This document shows, piece after piece, positions 1 through 7,585 of a stretch of 36,949 nt of DNA (within the stretch, counting starts at the first letter, position 1; the number at the start of each line of letters is the position of its first letter). A model generated the notes under the pieces. It worked only from the letters and a program-made list of their open reading frames with translations, searched no databases and was not told the origin of the DNA. A program made the translations under genes and the position numbers. This DNA comes from Baia soyae (lineage in GTDB: Bacteria > Bacillota > Bacilli > Thermoactinomycetales > Thermoactinomycetaceae), in assembly GCF_004341445.1 (NCBI RefSeq), contig NZ_SLXV01000030.1, forward strand, positions 1 to 36,949, in the 5' to 3' direction.

Positions 1-48
1 GCTATCCCTCCATGTAGTCGATTCTATATAATTAGAATTCGACAAAAA

Positions 49-120
49 AGACCGCAAACCTTGTCTATAAAATAGACTTTGTCTGCGGTCTGAAAACCTC
101 CCAATGAAGAGGGAGGTTTT
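49..120 (-). terminator. Double hairpin terminator of the O-methyltransferase gene
   Basis: Two hairpins lie just downstream of the minus-strand methyltransferase. The one nearest the gene pairs AAAACCTCCC (93-102) with GGGAGGTTTT (111-120), and on the minus strand it is followed by a T-rich end. The second is longer and imperfect: AGACCGCA (49-56) pairs with TGCGGTCT (84-91), with an inner GTCTAT/ATAGAC stem. The hairpins are seen directly; their use as terminators is inferred. Confidence 0.75.
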
Positions 121-143
121 GATTTTATATATGAAATCCTATC

Positions 144-815
144 TCACTCGGTAACGAGGATGGCAGCGAAGCCGTCGTATCCTTTGCCACCTACTGTTTG
201 AATGGCTGTGGAAGTTAAGCGAGGTTCTTTGGCAATCATATCGAATAGTTCGCGAGTACCTTTCACGCCAGGATCCTCACTGTTTTCGTCAACGACTTCT
301 CCGTCACGAACGACATTATCACAGATGATTAGAGTTCCTGGCCGTGAAAATTTGAGGGCATATTGCAAGTAGTTAGGATTGTTAGGCTTATCCGCGTCAA
401 TAAATACCATATCAAATACTGGGCTCTCTTCTGTTAATTTGGCTAAGGAGTCTAATGCTTCTCCCACTTGAATTTCCACACGTGAGGTAAGCCCTGCTCG
501 ATCAATATTTGCCTGAGCCACTTGGGCATGAGTGGGATCAAGCTCTAAGCTTACTAACCGTCCATCTTGTGGCAAGGCACGAGCTAGCCATATGGTACTG
601 TACCCACCAAGGGTTCCGATTTCCAAAATGCGCTGTGCTCCTTGGAGTTTTGCAAGTAGGTGAAGGAATTTCCCTAGACTTGGAGAGACATCGATGGCAG
701 GTAAGCCAGCTCCTTCATTTGCTACTAAGGTGTCTTCTAACACTTGATCAGATTGTACAAGTAGATTTGAAATATAATCGTCGACTTTTGACCATTTTGT
801 CTGGACATCAATCAT
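144..815 (-). CDS. SAM-dependent O-methyltransferase (CCoAOMT-like), chromosomal copy
   Basis: This 223-residue cytosolic protein belongs to the class I SAM methyltransferases of the caffeoyl-CoA/catechol O-methyltransferase type. SAM-binding motif I (residues about 66-80) reads ILEIGTLGGYSTIWLA. An acidic SLELDP motif and a FIDADK motif, which carries metal/catalytic residues in the family, follow. The full family length is present. The ATG start has a GAAAGGATGA ribosome binding site. The physiological acceptor cannot be told. A second copy at 30252-30923 inside element B is about three-quarters identical by eye, and the bases immediately before both ATGs (GGATTTGAAAGGATGAC) are the same, so the duplication included the 5' leader. 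It lies outside the sigK-interrupting elements and is read away from the hydroxylase gene. Confidence 0.85.
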   Translation of the reverse strand: MIDVQTKWSKVDDYISNLLVQSDQVLEDTLVANEGAGLPAIDVSPSLGKFLHLLAKLQGAQRILEIGTLGGYSTIWLARALPQDGRLVSLELDPTHAQVAQANIDRAGLTSRVEIQVGEALDSLAKLTEESPVFDMVFIDADKPNNPNYLQYALKFSRPGTLIICDNVVRDGEVVDENSEDPGVKGTRELFDMIAKEPRLTSTAIQTVGGKGYDGFAAILVTE

Positions 816-1168
816 GTTTTTGTCATCCTTTCAAATCCAAATAGTGTAAGGGCTTTCTCCTATATTATATAGAAAATATAATGTAATATATATCAATTTT
901 TATTTTATGAATGTATAGAAAATAAAAGAGTGGATGTTACCATTTCATGTAGGTGTATAGGTAGCGATAGGCGCGTTTACATATGTATTATGCTGAAAAC
1001 GTATTATAATGGGTTTAGAAGAACCACGCTCATACTCATGATTCAAAAGGTAAACAGAGATACGAGGGTTCCGCCATTTTGTGGGTTCTATCTGTTGAGT
1101 TAAGTCGAAATATTCACATGTTAATCTCTTGAAACAACATGACCGAGGTCAATCATGGAGGGATTCTA
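816..1168. promoter_or_regulatory. Divergent intergenic region between methyltransferase and hydroxylase
   Basis: No gene is supported here. The stretch is AT-rich and should hold promoters for both divergent genes. A TATAAT-like hexamer lies at 1005-1010 on the + strand, but without a convincing -35 partner. GAACCAC (1021-1027) can pair with GTGGGTTC (1081-1088), so the hydroxylase leader may be structured. No known riboswitch was recognised. Confidence 0.3.
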
Positions 1169-1792
1169 ATGAAAAAGGTATATCGAAACTTTTTTTTTCA
1201 TTTTGATATTATGGCGATGTTTCTCATTTTAGTTGCTTTTGGTTTCTATGTGCTATATCAAGGAGTGAATGCTTTTACCTTTCTTTCACTTCTTATCGGA
1301 ATGGTTTTATATGCTTTTTTAGAGTATGTTACGCATCGGTTTCTTTTTCATATGAAGCCACCAAAAAATCTTTTTTTCTTAAAGCTGATGAAGCGGCTTC
1401 ACTATGATCATCATATCGAACCGACTAACTTGAAACTATTGTTTCTACCTGTCTGGTATAGCCTTCCTTTTGCAGTTGTGCTATCATCCGCCTCCTATCT
1501 GATTACAAACTCCCTTTCTCTCACTGCATCTTTTGTGATGGGATTAACAGCGATGTTACTAATCTACGAATGGAAGCATTACGTTGCGCATGTCTCGTTG
1601 AAACCTAGGACTTCATTCGGAAGATGGTTAAAAAAGACGCACATATTGCACCATTATAAAAATGAGAACTATTGGTACGGTGTTTCTAATCCACTCTTTG
1701 ATATCGTGTTTGGGACATTAAAAGATGAAAAAGACGTGCCTACCAGCTCAACTGCGAAAGATCTAGAGGGTAAAGATAAGATTGCCCAGTAG
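1169..1792 (+). CDS. Fatty acid hydroxylase / sterol desaturase superfamily membrane protein
   Basis: The protein has 207 residues. The start at 1169 is chosen because TGGAGGG ends six bases upstream; an in-frame ATG at 1139 lacks such a site. Several hydrophobic segments alternate with the histidine clusters that bind the di-iron centre in this superfamily: HRFLFH, HYDHH, HYVAHVS and HILHHYKNENYWYG. The family hydroxylates or desaturates lipids or carotenoids in the membrane; the substrate here is unknown. The last eleven codons (KDLEGKDKIAQ) reappear almost unchanged as a remnant at 19410-19445 inside element A. It directly precedes sigK. Confidence 0.8.
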   Translation: MKKVYRNFFFHFDIMAMFLILVAFGFYVLYQGVNAFTFLSLLIGMVLYAFLEYVTHRFLFHMKPPKNLFFLKLMKRLHYDHHIEPTNLKLLFLPVWYSLPFAVVLSSASYLITNSLSLTASFVMGLTAMLLIYEWKHYVAHVSLKPRTSFGRWLKKTHILHHYKNENYWYGVSNPLFDIVFGTLKDEKDVPTSSTAKDLEGKDKIAQ

Positions 1793-1800
1793 AGAAAGCA

Positions 1801-1840
1801 AAGCCAGTATACCGAAATCTCCGGGATATTGGCTTTTACT
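1801..1840 (+). terminator. Terminator after the hydroxylase gene
   Basis: AAGCCAGTAT (1801-1810) pairs, with one mismatch, with ATATTGGCTT (1826-1835), followed by a short T run. It separates the hydroxylase gene from sigK. Confidence 0.6.
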
Positions 1841-1913
1841 CTGAATAAGACAAAAGGAATCGTGCATAGGGATAAAAAGGATAAACAATTTATGTGTACA
1901 TGCACAGGGAAAC

Positions 1914-1941
1914 ACCTTTCTGGGCTCAGGTACATATAGTA
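1914..1941 (+). promoter_or_regulatory. Candidate SigK-type (autoregulatory) promoter of sigK
   Basis: CATATAGTA (1933-1941) fits the SigK -10 pattern CATAnnnTA, and an AC (1914-1915) sits 17 bases upstream where the short SigK -35 is expected. In B. subtilis sigK is transcribed first by SigE and later by SigK itself. The match is by eye on a short motif, so confidence is modest. Confidence 0.4.
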
Positions 1942-1979
1942 GATGGATGGAACAGAATTTCATTGGAGGGGGATTTTTT

Positions 1980-2348
1980 ATGCCCGGAATCTTGACTGCA
2001 CTTTCCTTAATGATTCGGGAGATGGTACTCTTTGTATCATATATTAAGAACAATGCTTTTCCCCAACCACTAGCCGATCAAGAAGAAGAACGGTGTCTCA
2101 AACTCATGGCCAAAGGAGATGCCGAAGCTAGAAATAAATTAATCGAACATAACCTTCGTTTGGTCGCGCACATTGTAAAAAAGTTTGAGAATACCGGAGA
2201 AGACTCAGAAGACTTGATCTCCATTGGAACGATTGGCCTTATTAAAGCGATTGAATCATATCAAGTGGGAAAAGGAACGAAGTTAGCGACTTATGCTGCA
2301 CGGTGCATTGAAAATGAGATCTTGATGACAACAGTGGTGCATGGATGA
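1980..2348 (+). CDS. sigK: Sporulation sigma factor SigK, N-terminal segment (interrupted gene)
   Basis: This is the first of three pieces of the mother-cell sigma factor SigK. It starts at the ATG behind GGAGGGGG. Residues 1-20 form a hydrophobic pro-sequence ending FVS, followed by [11 protein letters not shown]. This matches B. subtilis pro-SigK, where SpoIVFB cuts between Ser20 and Tyr21. Core-binding region 2 follows ([20 protein letters not shown], then [17 protein letters not shown]). SigK homology runs to [14 protein letters not shown] (codon 116, ends at 2327). The frame then leaves the family (TTVVHG, stop) because element A begins. On its own the product would lack part of region 2.4 and all of region 4. 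The missing residues are encoded in frame at 20554-20630 and 33070-33358. Confidence 0.95.
   Translation: MPGILTALSLMIREMVLFVSYIKNNAFPQPLADQEEERCLKLMAKGDAEARNKLIEHNLRLVAHIVKKFENTGEDSEDLISIGTIGLIKAIESYQVGKGTKLATYAARCIENEILMTTVVHG
2313..2342 (+). other. attL of element A (sigK/element junction)
   Basis: The core GAGATCTTGATG (2316-2327) encodes Glu-Ile-Leu-Met of SigK and recurs at 20542-20553. On the element side it is followed by the arm ACAACAGTGGTGCAT (2328-2342), the exact reverse complement of the arm at 20517-20531 beside the other copy. This is the layout expected of a serine-recombinase attL. The exact crossover dinucleotide cannot be placed within the 12 shared bases. Confidence 0.85.
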
Positions 2349-2475
2349 TTGAGGTTTTGAGATGAAGAGTGCCTTAAATAAAATATTCTAATAAAGGTTT
2401 ATTTTATTATGAATTAGGATAAAGAAACTATCTATATATAATAAGTATTATGTTTCATTAAAAGGAATGAGAAGT

Positions 2476-3903
2476 ATGATAAAAAATCATGGTGGAAATC
2501 ACCAAGAGATTACATTGAAGAATGGTCAACTCCATGTCTTTGCAAACGAGGAAGTCTTTCAAAATCTTGATTACAAAGTTTACGAGATGGCAGATAACAA
2601 CCTGCAAATCCCTCGCAATGTCCATATGAGCTATACACCGGATGCTCATGTAGGTGTAGGGACATGTATTGGAACGACTGCTGTTTGGAATATGAAGGAT
2701 GGTTTTATCTCCCCTTCCATTGTAGGCTCCGATATCGGATGTGGAATGAGGGTTCATCTTACTTCGCTTCATCGCGATGATATTCAAGATAAGAAGCTAC
2801 GTCGCCAGATGATCCAAGCGATCGAAAAATATGTTCCAGCAAATGAGCGAGATGCTTCTTACTATCAGAATATCCGCGTAGAGAAGATCGTATCAGAGGG
2901 GATTCATGGTCTCCCGCCGCAGTATGTACCAGATTACTACTCACCCAAAAATCGCCGTTCCCTCACCCATATCGAACATGCGAAGTTTTCCTACGATACA
3001 GATTATCTAGATTCCATTCCAGAGAAAATGTGGAGCCGAGCTTGGAAGCAAGTAGGAACACTTGGTGGCGGTAATCACTTCTGTGAGATCCAGAGTATTA
3101 CCATTAGGGATGAAAACCGAGAAATTGCTGAAAAATGGGGTCTTTTTGATGGACAAGTAGTGGTAATGATCCATTCTGGATCCCGAGCATGGGGCGGAAT
3201 GTTAGGACCGAAGTTTATCAAGGATTTCCGAGGTGCTATGGACAAGTGGGGTATCGGAACTGCCGACCCAAACTTGGTCTTTGCTCCGACCGACTCAGAG
3301 GAGGGTCAACGCTACCTCAATCTGATGTACTCTGCACTTAATTATGCAGTGGTAAACCGCCATATGATCGCCTACGGGGTAAGAGAAGGATTAAGGGATG
3401 TGTTTGGACAGGACTTTGAGATGACTGTCCTCTATGACCTGATGCATAACTATGCGCTAAAAGAGTTCCATCGTGGTCAGCCATTGTTAGTACATCGAAA
3501 GGGAACGACGCGAGCACTTCCAGCGGGGCACTTTCTAAATGCCGAGCCATATAAAGAGACTGGCCATCCAGCTCTTATTCCTGGATCAATGGGGACGTCT
3601 TCCTACATTATGGTGGGAGAAATGGGTGGAGAGAAAAATTTCTACTCCATCTGCCATGGTGCGGGACGTGTTCGCTCCCGTCGTGCGACGAAAGAATTAA
3701 TCAGCGTCGATCAATTTGCTTCCTCTATGAAGGTAGGAACAGACGAGGAAGTTTTAGTAAACCAACGCACCTTGGAGAGTATACTGGACGAGTGTCCACA
3801 AGCCTATAAAGATGTGGATCAGGTAATCGATTCTGTGGTAGGTGCAGGTCTTGCCTCTGTTGTAGCAGAGTGTCGGCCAATGGCTGTTATTAAAGGCGTT
3901 TAA
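2476..3903 (+). CDS. rtcB: RtcB-family RNA ligase
   Basis: This is a 475-residue homologue of RtcB, the GTP- and Mn-dependent ligase that joins 2',3'-cyclic phosphate or 3'-phosphate RNA ends to 5'-OH ends. Family metal and guanylylation motifs are present: SDIGCGMR near residue 85, GGGNHFCEI near 200, HSGSRAWG, DLMHNYA, and SICHGAGR, which carries the histidine that takes GMP. The start at 2476 is preferred because AAAGGA lies nine bases before it; the ATG at 2467 would touch that site. It is the first gene of element A, beginning about 130 bases after attL. It may repair tRNA or rRNA cut by toxins; that role is inference. The gene looks intact. Confidence 0.9.
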   Translation: MIKNHGGNHQEITLKNGQLHVFANEEVFQNLDYKVYEMADNNLQIPRNVHMSYTPDAHVGVGTCIGTTAVWNMKDGFISPSIVGSDIGCGMRVHLTSLHRDDIQDKKLRRQMIQAIEKYVPANERDASYYQNIRVEKIVSEGIHGLPPQYVPDYYSPKNRRSLTHIEHAKFSYDTDYLDSIPEKMWSRAWKQVGTLGGGNHFCEIQSITIRDENREIAEKWGLFDGQVVVMIHSGSRAWGGMLGPKFIKDFRGAMDKWGIGTADPNLVFAPTDSEEGQRYLNLMYSALNYAVVNRHMIAYGVREGLRDVFGQDFEMTVLYDLMHNYALKEFHRGQPLLVHRKGTTRALPAGHFLNAEPYKETGHPALIPGSMGTSSYIMVGEMGGEKNFYSICHGAGRVRSRRATKELISVDQFASSMKVGTDEEVLVNQRTLESILDECPQAYKDVDQVIDSVVGAGLASVVAECRPMAVIKGV

Positions 3904-4282
3904 AGAAAGAAGCAAGTAGAATCTTCTTGTAACAGATGATGGAGTAGCGTCTTATATGTTAAGAGGAGTTAAGGGGGGATTTTGCCTATCCAAATCAATA
4001 GGGTTTAAGAAAAGCCTTAATATGGTTGATCGAAAGGGGAAATGATGGCAACACAACTGATTATATCAAATATGTCTAATGTTGCCGTGCCTTGAAACGC
4101 ATATGGTAAGTGCTAATAAAGCTAGTTCTACCCCTCCTAGAGAAGGAAATAAAATCGACTGAAAAACCCCTCTGAGAGGAATAGGAGCCTCTCTAAGGGG
4201 TTGTATTTATCTTCTTTAAGCTTATACAGATAAGAAAAAGCATGCACCAGGAATATCGAAAACGAAAGGCTTAGACGATATC
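3904..4282. other. Intergenic stretch after rtcB with a bidirectional terminator
   Basis: No gene is supported. A 17-codon ORF at 4042 follows AAAGGGGA but has no recognisable features. The only clear signal is the hairpin at 4163-4202. Confidence 0.4.
4163..4202. terminator. Bidirectional terminator between rtcB and the minus-strand toxin-like gene
   Basis: AACCCCTctGAGAGG pairs with CCTCTCtaAGGGGTT. An A run lies on the left and a T-rich run on the right, so it can serve both converging genes. Confidence 0.7.
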
Positions 4283-5533
4283 CTATTTAATGCTAGGGCA
4301 TAGTCCATTAGAGATATCACGAGCAATAGCACTATCCATTTTTAGTGGTTCTCCTATCAAAGAAGCATAAATTTTTTCTCTCATAATATTGGGTTCAAAA
4401 TCAGAATCAGGGGTTTCTTTTATAATTTTATCCAATTGAGTAGCGATTGCTTCAGAGTGTTTCTTAAGTTGCTTTCCTGCCTCAGGACTCATCATTTCCT
4501 TCATTAAGTCCAAACTGCCACCTTCATGAAGTTGTTTAGCTTGTTCTTCAAAAAACAGCTTCAGTGGACTTCCTGTCTTTCCTGGTAAAACGAAGAATTC
4601 ATCTTTGGAATACATTCCTCCTAGAACAACTATCTCATAGTGTTCCATAAGACCAAATCCTGTTACTCCTAGACTTAAAATACGATCAACCGGTACATTT
4701 TTTACTAATAGATAGGGGTGTATATTAGGATCAGAGGTAGTAGCATAACTCTCTGAACTTCCTTTTGAAAAACTAAAAGATGATAGTGCAGGAGATGACT
4801 GTAAATCAATTCCATTTTCATTCATTTTCGTAGACGATTTCACGCCACGAAATAAAGTCAACTCCTTTATCCCCTTGCTTTTTAAGAAGCTTTGGGTTTC
4901 TTTTTTCATCTCTTCTAAAATTATTCCGATAGTATCAATATATGATTCATATTCACCCACCTTGTCCTCTTTCCACCTATCTAGGTTTGCATAGGGTAAA
5001 TCAAATGTTTTAGCAGCGGCCAATTGTACTGCTTTTACTAAAGGGCGATCAGTAAATCTGTTCCAAACAGTAATAAGTTCTTTAATAACATCCTCTGTAT
5101 TTTCAACTTTGTGCTCAATATAGCTATCCTTATTAAGTGTTTCCTTCAATTTCTCAATTTCAGATATTAATCCAGGTTGTGTCGCGTTAATGTTTGTTGC
5201 TAACTTTTTAGCTACTTTCCTTTTTATGATATCTCCATATTGAAGAGAAGTAATCTGATCTATGCTTAACCCTGTAAATAAATTATTTTTATTCTTTTCA
5301 AATACTTCATTCTGATTTTCAAGATCTCTATTTATTTTTGAAAGATCAATATTCCCTATAGTTCCTTCTTTGATAGTAGATTTTGTAGGTTCTGTTACAT
5401 ATTCTGTACCGACATTTTTTCTTAAAGTATCGGTATTACTATCTAAAGCATATACCGAATGAATTGATATAACGCTTGTGGATAACAAACTAAGACCGCA
5501 TATTAACGATACTATCTTTTTGCTTTTCAACAT
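4283..5533 (-). CDS. Secreted protein with ADP-ribosyltransferase exotoxin-like domain
   Basis: The protein has 416 residues and starts at an ATG behind GGAGGAG. Residues 1-29 form a signal peptide ending VYA. Residues about 30-215 are largely helical and charged with no recognised family. Residues about 224-315 resemble the R-S-E class of ADP-ribosyltransferases: LTLFRGV (candidate NAD-binding Arg229), SSFSFS at 251-256 in the place of the Ser-Thr-Ser motif, and EHYEIVVLGG with glutamates 297 and 300 near the catalytic Glu position. The family transfers ADP-ribose from NAD to target proteins. No obvious binding or translocation partner is encoded beside it. The fold assignment rests on motif spacing, so it is tentative. 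Codon use is AT-rich compared with rtcB, consistent with separate acquisition. Confidence 0.55.
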   Translation of the reverse strand: MLKSKKIVSLICGLSLLSTSVISIHSVYALDSNTDTLRKNVGTEYVTEPTKSTIKEGTIGNIDLSKINRDLENQNEVFEKNKNNLFTGLSIDQITSLQYGDIIKRKVAKKLATNINATQPGLISEIEKLKETLNKDSYIEHKVENTEDVIKELITVWNRFTDRPLVKAVQLAAAKTFDLPYANLDRWKEDKVGEYESYIDTIGIILEEMKKETQSFLKSKGIKELTLFRGVKSSTKMNENGIDLQSSPALSSFSFSKGSSESYATTSDPNIHPYLLVKNVPVDRILSLGVTGFGLMEHYEIVVLGGMYSKDEFFVLPGKTGSPLKLFFEEQAKQLHEGGSLDLMKEMMSPEAGKQLKKHSEAIATQLDKIIKETPDSDFEPNIMREKIYASLIGEPLKMDSAIARDISNGLCPSIK

Positions 5534-5715
5534 TTTTCTCCTCCGTATAACTATGATTTAGACAACAAAATATCTTAAAAAATATCCTCCTAACTAACTT
5601 CACTTAGATATTTCTGTTAACGCATTTGCTATCTCAGGAATAGACTAAAGCTTTTGGATAAAGATAAAATGCATTTTGTATAAAAGATAGATGCATTTTA
5701 TTTCTTAACATTCAA

Positions 5716-5953
5716 AAACGTAGCGTGGATCTAGTGTTCATAGATAAGCAGACGGAACAAATTATCGTGAAGGAGGAAGAAAGTGTTGTTAAGCTTATTT
5801 TTCATATGTTTACGACTCCTCATGAAATCAAAGGGATTAACGGAATTGCGAAGTATTTAACAGATCGAGGTATTCCCACAAAAAAAGGAAGTAGTGTATG
5901 GCATCGGCAAGTAGTACGACAGACCCTTATGAATAAGGCATATATCGGTGAGA
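5716..5953 (+). pseudogene. SpoIVCA-type recombinase fragment with internal deletion
   Basis: The sequence from about 5736 to 5953 is nearly identical to 14488-14703 of the intact recombinase (GINGIAKYLTDRGIPTKKGS, then VWHRQVVRQ). It is joined upstream to a short piece matching the resolvase domain (KRxVDLVFI). Roughly 60 codons between the two are missing. After AYIGE the frame runs into unrelated sequence and stops. There is no catalytic serine region and no start. It is a relic of a second recombinase copy inside element A. Confidence 0.85.
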
Positions 5954-6078
5954 CAATTTCGTTTTGAAAAAAATTCGTATTACTAAATTGTTTTTGTTAT
6001 CCAGAAGGGAAATGCATCTAGTATAAAGAATATATTCTATTATAAAAATATACAAAAAATTAAAGGGGGTAATTATTA

Positions 6079-6315
6079 ATGAAGAAACTGCGACTCTCAA
6101 GTGTAGTTTCCTTGGCGATTTTGACTTTTGTGCTTTCCTTAACATTAGGTGCAGGCACCCCTGCGAAGGGACTAAATGGAAATAATCAGTCTAGTTTAAA
6201 AATGAATGATCAGATGGATGAAAGCAAGATGCTAGTTCGCGGCTCTCCATGGCATACTAAGAAGCATCATCACTGGTACTATGACTATTGGAGAGGTTGT
6301 TGGTATTGGGCTTAA
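6079..6315 (+). CDS. Small secreted His/Trp/Tyr-rich peptide
   Basis: This 78-residue ORF has a very good ribosome binding site (AAAGGGGG) and an AT-rich promoter-like upstream region. Residues 1 to about 30 form a signal peptide (MKKLRLSS, hydrophobic stretch, GAGTPAKG). The mature part is about 48 residues, hydrophilic first and ending in an extraordinary tail of stacked His, Trp and Tyr (KKHHHWYYDYWRGCWYWA) with a single Cys. No family is recognised. It could be an antimicrobial or metal-binding peptide, or a substrate for modification; none of these is demonstrated. A strong palindromic terminator at 6367-6414 follows. Confidence 0.6.
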   Translation: MKKLRLSSVVSLAILTFVLSLTLGAGTPAKGLNGNNQSSLKMNDQMDESKMLVRGSPWHTKKHHHWYYDYWRGCWYWA

Positions 6316-6366
6316 ACAGAGTCCCTCTAGAATTTTGAGTTGGATTACGGAAGATGGGCATGTTTA

Positions 6367-6414
6367 GCATTAAGAGAGCATGGTTCTATGACCTAGAATC
6401 ATGCTCTCTTAATG
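6367..6414. terminator. Long palindromic terminator
   Basis: ATTAAGAGAGCAT (6369-6381) pairs perfectly with ATGCTCTCTTAAT (6401-6413), with a further inner TTCTA/TAGAA stem. The short ORF across it is a by-product of the palindrome. Confidence 0.75.
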
Positions 6415-6745
6415 TTAAACAAATATATGGGAGCTTATTGAATGATTCTCACTGCAAATTCCTCTTAAACGGAACACATAATCCTATGTCAGGACAAAAA
6501 CCTGAGTTTGTAGCACTAGGATTCTTTTTGCTGAGATTTTTAACATAGCAGACAATTTCATGATTGCCGAAGAGGTAACTGTTCAGCTGGAAAGAGACTG
6601 GATACTATTTGTCTACATGCCGATAGGCTAAACCTTGCTTTGTAAATGGAGGCGGATACGCTTGAGCTGGTAGAGTAGGAATAATATCATGGATATTGGC
6701 AATACAAATGCTATTGCACCATTAGTACCACAGATGTGCTAGGAG

Positions 6746-6990
6746 GATTGGAATGTATCTATAATGCGAGAAAATATGAGGAGCAGTAGAAGTTACCAAG
6801 TACTATGCATCAAGAGGATATAAGATTTTAGGATGTAAATCAAGCAGAATGAGTAAGTATCTGCAATGTTCATTCCAAAATACAGTTTTGTTAATGGAAG
6901 TAGTACTAACAATAAAGGCTTTAGAGAGCGCGCCAGATTCGATTGTTTTTATAATCAATATTGGCCAGTGATATGATGCAAATTGGTGTA
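6746..6990 (+). pseudogene. Decayed copy of the LNS2/HAD phosphatase gene
   Basis: Bases 6746-6831 match 11598-11684 of the phosphatase gene closely (TATCTATAATGCGAGAAA, then ACCAAGTACTATGCATCAAG), but single-base changes break the frame. Weaker similarity continues to about 6985 (CAGTGATATGATGCA against CAGTGATATTGATGCA). Neither the N-terminal half nor the DxD motif survives. It occupies most of the gene-poor stretch 6415-7140, where nothing else was recognised. Confidence 0.75.
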
Positions 6991-7149
6991 TTGTCCATTT
7001 ATTACAAACTTGTAAGATAAGTGTAAGTTATTTGTAATCCGTATTTTATTGAAATTATTTATAAATTATATAATAATATATCATATAATGTTTTTCCTTA
7101 TGAAAGACATTCATCATTAAAATTACTACATCCATGGAGGAATGATCAT

Positions 7150-7229
7150 AGGAAAAGAAAAACGACCTCAGTTGTTCTATCTACATCCCTCATGCTAGGA
7201 GGAGCTTTTGCCACTTGTACAATCCAAGC
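7150..7229 (+). pseudogene. Possible signal-peptide remnant without a start
   Basis: In one frame the bases read RKRKTTSVVLSTSLMLGGAF then ATCTIQA, a typical signal peptide, but no in-frame start exists. The nearby ATG behind GGAGG (7142) is in a different frame, so a frameshift or fusion point is likely. It overlaps the start of the next small membrane protein ORF. This is a weak call. Confidence 0.3.
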
Positions 7230-7550
7230 CTTTCTATGTCAAATCTCAGCTTGGTCTGTCTGCCGTTTGTTAGAATAATATTGTTTTTACTGGAGATTTC
7301 GTTGTATCTTTATGCGTTGCAGATTAAGCAACTGAAAATCGTATCTATCGTCATGATCGTTTTTTTGGTAGTACTAAGAGTTGTTGTCAGTTTTACCAAG
7401 AGGAAGTCACAATCCAATCGTTTGGATAATTTGTCGCCAGAAGAGAAATTGAATGTACTTAATAATCGGATATTTTCCGACGTATTAAATAATATATTGT
7501 GTCTATTCTATTTTGGATGGGCATTGTACACAATCCTCTTCCAAATATAA
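7215..7550 (+). CDS. Small membrane protein of unknown function
   Basis: This 111-residue ORF begins at a TTG, with AGGAGGAG about nine bases upstream. Three hydrophobic segments are visible (residues about 15-38, 40-60 and 92-110), with a charged cytoplasmic-type loop in between (KRKSQSNRLDNLSPEEKLN). No family is recognised. It ends 35 bases before the TTG of the M28 peptidase and may be co-transcribed with it. It could be a truncated remnant. Confidence 0.45.
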   Translation: MYNPSLSMSNLSLVCLPFVRIILFLLEISLYLYALQIKQLKIVSIVMIVFLVVLRVVVSFTKRKSQSNRLDNLSPEEKLNVLNNRIFSDVLNNILCLFYFGWALYTILFQI

Positions 7551-7585
7551 AAATATTCTTAAATAATCTACTAGGAGGAATTACA

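Noticed and set aside
4042-4095. 17-codon ORF behind AAAGGGGA.
   Set aside because: Too short and featureless to support.
6354-6548. 64-codon ORF.
   Set aside because: It spans a long palindromic terminator and has no ribosome site or family likeness.
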